The position numbers were made by a program, and so were the translations under genes. 64,000 bases of DNA from Lentzea alba (GTDB lineage Bacteria; Actinomycetota; Actinomycetes; Mycobacteriales; Pseudonocardiaceae): positions 124,001 through 188,000 of the forward strand of contig NZ_JAAMPJ010000016.1 in the NCBI RefSeq assembly GCF_011067745.1, in the 5' to 3' direction. How positions within the stretch are numbered: the first letter of the stretch is position 1; each line of letters begins with the position of its first letter. The notes under the pieces are model-generated. The model ran no database searches, was not told the origin of the DNA, and worked only from the letters and a program-made list of their open reading frames with translations. Positions 16,778 to 23,523 of this stretch are shown one piece after another.

Positions 16778-16783
16778 GGGTTC

Positions 16784-17230
16784 ATGTCGTACGCGAGTTT
16801 CGCCAGCATGCCCTGCACGCTGAGCCGTCCTGCAGCGTTGCTGGGCGAGCGCTGGACGCTGCTCCTGCTCCGCCAGATCTTCCTGGGGACCCGTCGGTTC
16901 GAGGACTTCCAGTCCGCGATGGAGATCTCGCGCAGCGTGCTGACCGACCGGCTCAACGTGCTGCTGCAGGAAGGCGTGCTCAAGCGTGTGCCTTATCAGC
17001 ACGATGGGCGCACACGGCACGAGTACCGACTCACGGAGAAAGGCCGCGACCTCTACCCGGTGCTCATGGCGCTGCGCACGTGGGGTGAGAGGTGGATGGC
17101 TCCCGAGGAGGAGGACGAGTCGTTCCACCTGCACCACCGTGACTGCGGCGGTGGCGTGCGCGCGAAGGTCGAATGCACTGAGTGCGGCGCCGAACTGACC
17201 GCGCGCGATGTCAAGGTCACGACCGTTTGA
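16784..17230 (+). CDS. HxlR/MarR-like winged-helix transcriptional regulator
   Basis: The 148-residue protein has the HxlR fold: ALLGERWTLLLLRQIFLGTRRFEDFQSAMEISRSVLTDRLNVLLQEGVLKRVPYQHDGRTRHEYRLTEKG. A Cys at residue 11 (SMPCTLSRP) is in the place where redox- or thiol-sensing HxlR members keep theirs. The C-terminus has a CxxC-type mini zinc ribbon (RDCGGGVRAKVECTECGAELTARDV). It is divergent from the GNAT gene and probably represses both through the paired palindromes. Confidence 0.93.
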   Translation: MSYASFASMPCTLSRPAALLGERWTLLLLRQIFLGTRRFEDFQSAMEISRSVLTDRLNVLLQEGVLKRVPYQHDGRTRHEYRLTEKGRDLYPVLMALRTWGERWMAPEEEDESFHLHHRDCGGGVRAKVECTECGAELTARDVKVTTV

Positions 17231-18128
17231 GCGTGCGCAGAACTGGAGCCGTTTCCAGCTCCGCCAGACCGTCGAGCATTCCGATGCACTCGGTCTGATA
17301 GCGGTAGAGATCGCCACTGCTGCGACAGGCGACGCTGGCGACCAGGTTCGCCGGACCCGTTGTGGCAGCGGCGAAGTACACCTCGGGGTGGGTGGCCAGG
17401 GCCGCGCCGGCCTGCGCGAGATGCCGGGGCTGAACGCGCATCCAGAGCCTGGCCTGGGTGTGGAAGCCGAACTGGGCCGGATCGGCGTCCAGCTGCAACT
17501 CCAGGACGCCGGTGCGCCTGAGGTGCTCGACGCGCCGGCGGGCGGTCGTCTCGGACGTGCCTGCTGTCGTTGCCAGTTCGGCGAAACTGGCGCGACCGTC
17601 GATGGTGAGAGCGGCGATCAGCGCGTCGTCCAGGCCGGTGAGCCCGGTTGGCGGTTCAGGCTCGAACTCCGGTTTCAGGGCCGCGGCTTCGTCGTCGGTC
17701 AGACAGGCGACGCCGCGCCAGGTGCCCGGCGAGGCGAAGCCGCGGAGGATGTTGTGCGCGCTCACGTCCACCAACCGCCTGGGCAGGCGGTCCAGCAGCA
17801 GTTCGTCGGGACTTTCCACCTGTTGCAGGCAGGAGATCTCGGTACCGCCGGACATCAGGTGCACCCAGAACGTGTCCGATCGGTTGGCGAGCGCCTGCGC
17901 CAGCACCGGCCCGGCGTCCGGGGTGCAGCGCAGCCGCAGCGTCCAGGCGTGGTGGCCGAGCCGGAAGCGGTTGAGCGCACCCTTCACCCTGACGCCGCGC
18001 TCCTTGAGCCGTTGGTAACGGCGGGCGGCGGTGTGTTCTGACGTCCCGAGCACCTCGGCGATCTTCGCGAACGGGGCGCGGCCGTCGATCTGCAGGGCGT
18101 GGGCCAGCCTCTGGTCGATGGATTCCAC
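17217..18128 (-). CDS. Lrp/AsnC regulator with two fused modules
   Basis: This 303-residue protein is twice the usual Lrp length (about 150). The first half has an AsnC helix-turn-helix (RAPFAKIAEVLGTSEHTAARRYQRLKERGV) and a ligand-type domain. The second half has a new helix-turn-helix (RASFAELATTAGTSETTARRRVEHLRRTGVLE) and another ligand domain. The GTG at 18128 gives the usual ESIDQRLAHALQIDGRA start; an ATG at 18173 is possible. It overlaps the 3' end of the HxlR gene by 14 bases, which are convergent. Two-module Lrp proteins are known in actinomycetes; the effector is not readable. Confidence 0.92.
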   Translation of the reverse strand: MESIDQRLAHALQIDGRAPFAKIAEVLGTSEHTAARRYQRLKERGVRVKGALNRFRLGHHAWTLRLRCTPDAGPVLAQALANRSDTFWVHLMSGGTEISCLQQVESPDELLLDRLPRRLVDVSAHNILRGFASPGTWRGVACLTDDEAAALKPEFEPEPPTGLTGLDDALIAALTIDGRASFAELATTAGTSETTARRRVEHLRRTGVLELQLDADPAQFGFHTQARLWMRVQPRHLAQAGAALATHPEVYFAAATTGPANLVASVACRSSGDLYRYQTECIGMLDGLAELETAPVLRTLKRS

Positions 18129-18212
18129 CGATCGAGGGTAGTTGCTGCCGGATTCCACCGCATTTCCGTTCATCGCTGATGGATCGGAGCCGGGTCCGCC
18201 AGGCTGGGTGAC

Positions 18213-18827
18213 ATGGTTGATTTCGAGGAGTTCTACCGGGGTGGCGAACTGGTCGAGGGGATGCCGCACGCCGGCGTGCCCTGGGACATCGGTGCGCCGC
18301 AACCGGTCGTCGTGGACTGGGAAGCCGCCGGCCGGTTCCGCGGCCACGTGCTGGACGCGGGTTGCGGGACGGGCGACAACGCGGTCTTCCTGGCGTCGCG
18401 CGGATTCCGGGTGACGGCGGTCGACATCGCGCCCACCGCGATCGAGACGGCTCGCACCCGAGGTGACGGCGTCGACTGGGTCGTGGGCGACTCGGCGGCG
18501 TTCACCGGGCAGTTCGACACGGTGCTGGCGAGCGCGTTGATCCACTGCGTGCCGCCGGACCAACGTCCCGGGCTGGCCGCCGCCCTGCGGAACGCGGCCG
18601 TTGACGGCGCGCTGCTGAACCTCACCTCGCTCGCGGTCGAGGAAAGCCCGTTCGACGTGACGGAAACCGAACTGCGCACCGCCCTGGAAGAAGGCGGCTG
18701 GGAGATCACCAAGTTCGGCCGAGACGTCATCTCGCTGACCGGTGTCTACGACATGCCCGAACTGCCGGTGTGGGTCGTGGAAGCTACCGCAGCGAGTCGA
18801 GGTGGCGGCGCAGCAACGACACCGTGA
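18213..18827 (+). CDS. Class I SAM-dependent methyltransferase
   Basis: The 204-residue enzyme has the SAM motif I VLDAGCGTGDNAVFLASRGFRVTAVDIAPTAIETAR (about residues 46-81), a motif II acidic residue (VVGDSAAF) and a post-motif DTVLASALIHCVPPDQR. It probably methylates a small molecule. It is transcribed away from the double-Lrp gene. Its 3' end overlaps the TetR gene (convergent) by 44 bases. The substrate is unknown. Confidence 0.92.
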   Translation: MVDFEEFYRGGELVEGMPHAGVPWDIGAPQPVVVDWEAAGRFRGHVLDAGCGTGDNAVFLASRGFRVTAVDIAPTAIETARTRGDGVDWVVGDSAAFTGQFDTVLASALIHCVPPDQRPGLAAALRNAAVDGALLNLTSLAVEESPFDVTETELRTALEEGGWEITKFGRDVISLTGVYDMPELPVWVVEATAASRGGGAATTP

Positions 18828-19386
18828 GGTCCGGCGTCATCCGGTCCGGGTGCAGCACGCCGTCGACGGTGAGGCCGTTCAGCAGCGACGACAGCCGTTC
18901 GGTCTCCAGCGCGATGTCGAGATCGGCCGCCACGGTGCCGGCCTCGGACATCACGGTCAGCGCCCGGCGACACAGCGCGCGCAGGCCGTCGTAGAGCCGT
19001 TCGGCGTGCGGGCGCAGCGAGGGACGGGTCCTGGCGGCGGTCACGAAGGCGAGCCACAGCACGGCTTCGTCGCGCCGGCGGTCGTCGAGCGGGAGGACCT
19101 CGGACAGCACGCGTTCGGCCGGGCGGCGGAGGTCCGTGCGGTCCGCGAGCGACTGCACGTGGTCCATGACGCGCTGGTCGATCGACGCGATCAACGCCTC
19201 GACCGCGAAGATGATCATGTCGTCGTGGCTGTCGAAGTAGTGCCGGATCGAGCCGATGGCAAGACCCGCCTCCACCGCCACGTTGCGCAGCGAGGCCTGC
19301 TCGACGCCGTCCCGCACGACCACGCGGAACACCGCCTCCGCGACGGCTTGGCGACGGGCGACGGGATCGACGACTCGGGGTGACAC
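18784..19386 (-). CDS. TetR family regulator (BetI-like)
   Basis: The 200-residue protein has a TetR helix-turn-helix at residues about 25-50 (ASLRNVAVEAGLAIGSIRHYFDSHDDMIIFAVEA) and an all-helical C-terminus. The GTG at 19386 is chosen, although GGGAGG lies directly against it; an ATG at 19425 would put the start inside the operator and has no ribosome-binding site. Two palindromic operators begin 10 bases upstream, so it very likely represses itself and the divergent DUF1453/aminotransferase pair. Confidence 0.9.
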   Translation of the reverse strand: MSPRVVDPVARRQAVAEAVFRVVVRDGVEQASLRNVAVEAGLAIGSIRHYFDSHDDMIIFAVEALIASIDQRVMDHVQSLADRTDLRRPAERVLSEVLPLDDRRRDEAVLWLAFVTAARTRPSLRPHAERLYDGLRALCRRALTVMSEAGTVAADLDIALETERLSSLLNGLTVDGVLHPDRMTPDLTVSLLRRHLDSLR

Positions 19387-19395
19387 CTCCCTTTT

Positions 19396-19436
19396 GTAGC
19401 ATGACCCTGCTAGTTTAAGTAGCATGGTCATGCTAC
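19396..19436. promoter_or_regulatory. Tandem TetR operators
   Basis: GTAGCATG-GT-CATGCTAC (19419-19436) is a perfect 18-base palindrome. GTAGCATGACCCTGCTAG (19396-19413) is a close, less perfect copy, 23 bases apart centre to centre. Both lie in the 63-base gap between the divergent TetR and DUF1453 genes. They are almost certainly the binding sites of the TetR at 18784-19386. Confidence 0.85.
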
Positions 19437-19449
19437 TAAGGGGGATGCC

Positions 19450-19923
19450 ATGACATATGCGCTGATCGCGGCCGGTGTGCTGTACGTACTCGTGCGCCGG
19501 TTCAGGGGTGAGCCGCTCAACGCCAGAGACCTGCTGGCGCCGCCGGCGTTCCTGCTGTTCTTCGGCATCCGCGCGGTGGACGAGTTCCACCTGAGCTACC
19601 TGCTCCCGCTCGCCGCCGGGTTCGCGTTCGGGGCTTTCCGGGGCATGACGATCAAGCTGTTCGAGCGCGGCGGGCACCTGTGGCAGCGCTACACGCCGTG
19701 GACGTTGGTCGTGTGGGTGACGTCGCTCGGCGCGAGCCTCGGGCTGGGGATGCTCGTCGGCGGGCACGCGCCGACGCAGCTGTCGATCGGCGTGAGCATG
19801 CTCGGCGAGTTGTTCACCATCGGGGCCAAGGCGCTGAACACCGGAATCCCTTTTGCCCCGGACAACGAACAGCTGTCCAACAACGCCCGCGAGCGGTTCT
19901 ATGGACGGCATGGATCGTCGTGA
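19450..19923 (+). CDS. DUF1453-like four-helix membrane protein
   Basis: The 157-residue protein has four predicted helices, with an early YVLVRRFRGEPLNARDLLAPPAFLLFFG and later GAFRGMTIKLFERGGHLWQRYTPWTLVVWVTSLGASLGLGM, a pattern I associate with DUF1453/CcdC-like proteins. The ATG is preceded by GGGGGATGCC. It is divergent from, and probably repressed by, the TetR gene, and it runs into the class-V aminotransferase gene, which starts before its stop. Function is unknown. Confidence 0.75.
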   Translation: MTYALIAAGVLYVLVRRFRGEPLNARDLLAPPAFLLFFGIRAVDEFHLSYLLPLAAGFAFGAFRGMTIKLFERGGHLWQRYTPWTLVVWVTSLGASLGLGMLVGGHAPTQLSIGVSMLGELFTIGAKALNTGIPFAPDNEQLSNNARERFYGRHGSS

Positions 19924-21127
19924 CTTCCTCGTGGGGACCGGACTCATCGCCGTCACGCCGACCGCCGCGTCGGCAGCGCAGGGAGTGGACTGGGGTGCCG
20001 TGCGCCGCGAGTTCCGGCTGGACCCGACGCTGATCAACCTGGGGCTGTTCTACCTCGCGTCGAACCCGCGTGAGGTGCGCACGGCCGTTGAGAACTTCAA
20101 GCGCAAACTCGACGCCAACTCGCACGAGCTGATGTTCGAACGAGAACAGGAGGTCGCCGTCGCGCTCGGGCAGTACATCGGCGGCAACCCCGGTGACATC
20201 GCGTTCGTGCCGAACACGACCGTCGGGCTCTCGATCGTCTACGGCGGTCTGCGACTCCGGCCGGACCAGGAACTGCTGCTCAGCGACCAGGACCACGGAT
20301 GGCACCGGCAGGCCGCGCAACTGGCGGCGCAACGGGTCGGCGCGAACGTCAGGATCGGCACGCTCTACGAGAACTCGGCGAAGGTCACCGAGGACGAGGT
20401 CGCCACGAGGCTGCGGAACTCGATCACACCGCAGACCCGCGCCGTCGGCATCACCTGGGTGCAGTCGAGCACGGGTGTGAGGATGCCCGTACGGGCGTGT
20501 GCGGCCGTTGTCGCCGAGGCGAACAACGGCCGTAAGCAAGAAGACCGCTGTCTGCTCGTTGTCGACGGTGTGCACGGACTGGCCGCCGTCGACGACGACG
20601 CGGCTCGCATGGGTGCGGACGTGGTGGTGGCGGGCACGCACAAGTGGTTGTTCGGACCACGCGGTACCGGCATGGTGTGGGTGAATCCCCAGGTGAGCGA
20701 CCAGATCATGCCGTTGCTGCCGAGCCTGAGCAACCGCAGCGAAACGGCGTTGCTCGGGCCAGGCGGCTTCCACGCGTTCGAGCACTTCTACGCGGTGAAG
20801 GCGGCCGTCGAGTTCCACCAGCGCCTCGGCCGCAACCGGGTCGCGGCCCGGATCACCGAGCTGGCGACGAGTTTCAAGGACGGGCTCGCCGCGATGCCCG
20901 GCGTCGTCATCCACACACCACGTGATCCGCGGATGTCCGCGGGCATGGTGTGCTTCGACGTCACCGGGCACAGCGGTGACGAGGTCGTGGCACGGCTGGC
21001 CCAGAAGCGCATCCAGATCACCACGGCGGCGTACCGGATCCCGTACGCGCGGATCGGCACCGCGATCCTCAACACGCCGAGCGAGATCGACCGGACGCTG
21101 AAGGAGATCCGCGCGTTCATCCGTTGA
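19901..21127 (+). CDS. Exported class-V aminotransferase-fold (isopenicillin-N-epimerase-like) protein
   Basis: This 408-residue PLP protein starts with a Tat-type leader (MDRRDFLVGTGLIAVTPTAASAA, twin Arg at RR), so it is probably exported folded with its cofactor. It has the class-V features FVPNTTVGLSIVYGG, LLLSDQDHGWHRQAA, CLLVVDGVHGLAAVD and the PLP lysine in GTHKWLFGPRGTGMVWV. Substrates of such exported members are unclear; isopenicillin N epimerase or cysteine desulfurase-like reactions are possibilities. The ATG at 19901 overlaps the DUF1453 gene by 23 bases; a second ATG at 19910 is the alternative. Confidence 0.88.
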   Translation: MDGMDRRDFLVGTGLIAVTPTAASAAQGVDWGAVRREFRLDPTLINLGLFYLASNPREVRTAVENFKRKLDANSHELMFEREQEVAVALGQYIGGNPGDIAFVPNTTVGLSIVYGGLRLRPDQELLLSDQDHGWHRQAAQLAAQRVGANVRIGTLYENSAKVTEDEVATRLRNSITPQTRAVGITWVQSSTGVRMPVRACAAVVAEANNGRKQEDRCLLVVDGVHGLAAVDDDAARMGADVVVAGTHKWLFGPRGTGMVWVNPQVSDQIMPLLPSLSNRSETALLGPGGFHAFEHFYAVKAAVEFHQRLGRNRVAARITELATSFKDGLAAMPGVVIHTPRDPRMSAGMVCFDVTGHSGDEVVARLAQKRIQITTAAYRIPYARIGTAILNTPSEIDRTLKEIRAFIR

Positions 21128-22172
21128 TGCGGGGCAGTTCCGCCGTGCTGGGCGGCTTGAACACGACGCTGGTGGTCTCCACCTGCACCTTCGGCCGGTT
21201 CATGGCCTCGTGCGCGGCCCAGCCGCCGCCGAGGACGAGCACGAGCAGTCCGGCGGCGATGAACGGCGTGGTCGGAATCCTCCGCCTCGACTGCTCCTCC
21301 TCACGCGGCGCCGGCAGGAAGACCGTCGGTTCCTCGGACGGTTCGGGTTCCAGTTGCTCGGCTTCGAGCAGCGCGCCCATCGCGGCCGCGCCGTCCGGTG
21401 CCCTCATCACCGGGATGTGCAGCCGCTCCACGATCTCCTTGACCACCAACGGAATCCGCGCCGACCCGCCGACGAGCAGGATGACGTCGGGCTCGCACAG
21501 ACCCGCGGTTGCGACGACGCGTTCGAGTGCGTCGACGACGAGCTCCACCGACGGCCGGATGATCGACTCGAACTCCAGCCGGCTGAGCCTGATCTCGCGG
21601 ACCTCGGCGTCGACCACCACCGGAATGCGCACCTCGGGATAGCTGCCGAGCAGTTCCTTCGCCTCGACGCAGCTGCGCACGAGCTCGGGGCTGTGCGTCC
21701 GGATCTTCGCGATCACGTGTTCCGCGACCAGGTCGTCGAGGTCGAACCCGCCGATCTCGACCCGTTCCGGCTGCCCGGCCAGCAGGAACACGCTTTGTTT
21801 GCGCAGCAACGTGATGTCGCAACCGGTGGCACCGAAGTCGAACACCGCGACCGTGCTGTGTTCGGGCATCTGCGCGTTGTCGTCGAACGCGATGGCGGCG
21901 GCGTGTGGCGCCGGCACGAACAACACGTCCGCACGCCCCTCGTCGATCAGGTCCTTGCGGAACTGTTCGAGATACTCGTGCGGCCAGCTCAACGAGTGCG
22001 TCATCGCGACCCGGCTCGGCGGCTCCCCGTACCGGTCCGCGAGGTCGTCGAGGACGTTCGCGATCTCCCTGGCCGTGGCGTGCTGACGGCGTTCACGGGT
22101 GGTCGTGACACCACGGCCGGTGGCGACCGTGGTGCCTGCGGATCCGAGATCGAGCCCAACCTGATACGACAT
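21117..22172 (-). CDS. Hsp70-like ATPase with C-terminal membrane anchor
   Basis: The 351-residue protein has the Hsp70/actin ATPase pattern: phosphate 1 (YQVGLDLGSAGTTVATG), phosphate 2 (STVAVFDFGATGCDITLL) and adenosine motif (PDVILLVGGSARIPLVVKEIV). It lacks the usual substrate-binding domain. A membrane helix follows (about residues 313-331, TPFIAAGLLVLVLGGGWAAHEAM), and a short outside tail ends it. Hsp70-NBD membrane proteins of this kind occur widely in actinomycetes and have no settled role; sensing or cell-envelope regulation is a guess. It overlaps the class-V aminotransferase gene (convergent) by 11 bases. Confidence 0.87.
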   Translation of the reverse strand: MSYQVGLDLGSAGTTVATGRGVTTTRERRQHATAREIANVLDDLADRYGEPPSRVAMTHSLSWPHEYLEQFRKDLIDEGRADVLFVPAPHAAAIAFDDNAQMPEHSTVAVFDFGATGCDITLLRKQSVFLLAGQPERVEIGGFDLDDLVAEHVIAKIRTHSPELVRSCVEAKELLGSYPEVRIPVVVDAEVREIRLSRLEFESIIRPSVELVVDALERVVATAGLCEPDVILLVGGSARIPLVVKEIVERLHIPVMRAPDGAAAMGALLEAEQLEPEPSEEPTVFLPAPREEEQSRRRIPTTPFIAAGLLVLVLGGGWAAHEAMNRPKVQVETTSVVFKPPSTAELPRING

Positions 22173-22236
22173 CGCGGGTCTCCCTCATGCGCGGACACCC
22201 ACAACACGTACGTCTCAGATGGCTCGGTTCACCTGG

Positions 22237-23394
22237 TTACAACGTCATCAGCCGTTTCGCCGCAACCAGCGCACCGTCCGTGCGCACCTGCGTGCCCACC
22301 TTGGCGGCCTGGTCGGCGAGTTGCAGCGCCTCCGCGAGGACTTCGGTGGTCACGGCCTTCGCCGACCGGCCGATGTTCAGGCGTTCGACCTGGTTGCCCC
22401 AGTAGTACTGGTCGTACATGTGGGGCAGCACGATCTGGGGTGTGCCCGCCGCGGCAGCAGTCGTGGTGGTGCCGGCGCCACCGTGGTGCACGACCGCGGC
22501 GGCGCGGCGGAACAGCGCCTGCTGGTTCACCTCGCCGATCGCGAGACAGTCCGCGGCGTCGTCCGTGAGCCGCAGATCGGCCCATCCGCGTTGCAGGACA
22601 ACGCGTTTGCCCAACGCGCGAGCGGCCTCGACGGCGTGATCCACCGCGTCCTGAGCTCCCCGCATGCTGCCCAGGCCGAAGTAGATCGGCGGTTCGCCGG
22701 CCGCGAGGAACGCCTCCAGTTCCGGGGCGAGCGGGCGTTGGTCGTCGGTCAGCCAGGCGCCGGTCTGGACGAGGTCGCCGGGGCCGGGCCACGGCCCCAG
22801 CACCGGATCCGCGGCGAGCCACGGAGCGTCGCCGAAGATGTGGTCGCGGACGTCGTCGATCGGGCCGAGGCCGAGCTTGGCCCGTTCGGCGTTGATCGCG
22901 GCGCGCGAACTCCCGAACAAGTGGCGTTGCTGGTCCCACTGCGCGAGGTTTTCCTCGGGCGTTCCGTTCACCGGAACGCGGCCCAACATCGCGGGCGGCG
23001 CGTGGTGCGGTGACGGCAACGTGTTCGCGCAGAAGCTCGCGTACACGTAGTGCGCGTTGATGCTTTCCGCGATCGAACGCGTGGCGTGCTGCAGCGCACC
23101 GCCTGCCACCAGCACGTCCGCTCCCCGCGCGGCCTGGCCGACGACCCGGAACTGCTCGCGCACCGACTCCTCGGCGAGCCTGCCCAGGTCCTCGGGCTTC
23201 AGCTTGACGGCGGTGACGGTGCGCAGGTGCGGACCGACCGGCGTGAAGTCGAGGCCGTTGCCCGTCACGAGGTCCTCGAAGTCCGGCGGCGCAACGACTT
23301 TCACGTCGTTGCCCAGCGCCCGCAGCCGCACCGCCAGTGCGGTGACGGGCTGCGCCTCTCCCCGCGAACCGATCGTGGACACCAGAAACCGCAT
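22237..23394 (-). CDS. Glycosyltransferase (GT1/GT28, MGT type)
   Basis: The 385-residue enzyme begins MRFLVSTIGSRGEAQPVTALAVRLRALGNDVKVVAPPDFEDLV, like vancomycin-group glycosyltransferases. It has the nucleotide-sugar pocket RAAAVVHHGGAGTTTTAAAAGTPQIVLPHMYDQYYWGNQVERLNIG. It should transfer a sugar from UDP or TDP to a small acceptor. It stands alone, without a biosynthetic cluster, so a role in antibiotic self-resistance or detoxification is as likely as natural-product synthesis. The ATG has GAGGGGATTCACG upstream. Confidence 0.92.
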   Translation of the reverse strand: MRFLVSTIGSRGEAQPVTALAVRLRALGNDVKVVAPPDFEDLVTGNGLDFTPVGPHLRTVTAVKLKPEDLGRLAEESVREQFRVVGQAARGADVLVAGGALQHATRSIAESINAHYVYASFCANTLPSPHHAPPAMLGRVPVNGTPEENLAQWDQQRHLFGSSRAAINAERAKLGLGPIDDVRDHIFGDAPWLAADPVLGPWPGPGDLVQTGAWLTDDQRPLAPELEAFLAAGEPPIYFGLGSMRGAQDAVDHAVEAARALGKRVVLQRGWADLRLTDDAADCLAIGEVNQQALFRRAAAVVHHGGAGTTTTAAAAGTPQIVLPHMYDQYYWGNQVERLNIGRSAKAVTTEVLAEALQLADQAAKVGTQVRTDGALVAAKRLMTL

Positions 23395-23523
23395 CGTGAA
23401 TCCCCTCGAATCCGCTGGTGAGGCCACGAATTCTGAGGGTCACCCCTGGTCTTGCGGCAAGTCCCCCCGTCGGTTATAAGTTGAGGTGGGGCAAGGAACG
23501 TCTCCCCATCAAATTCGTGCGCA

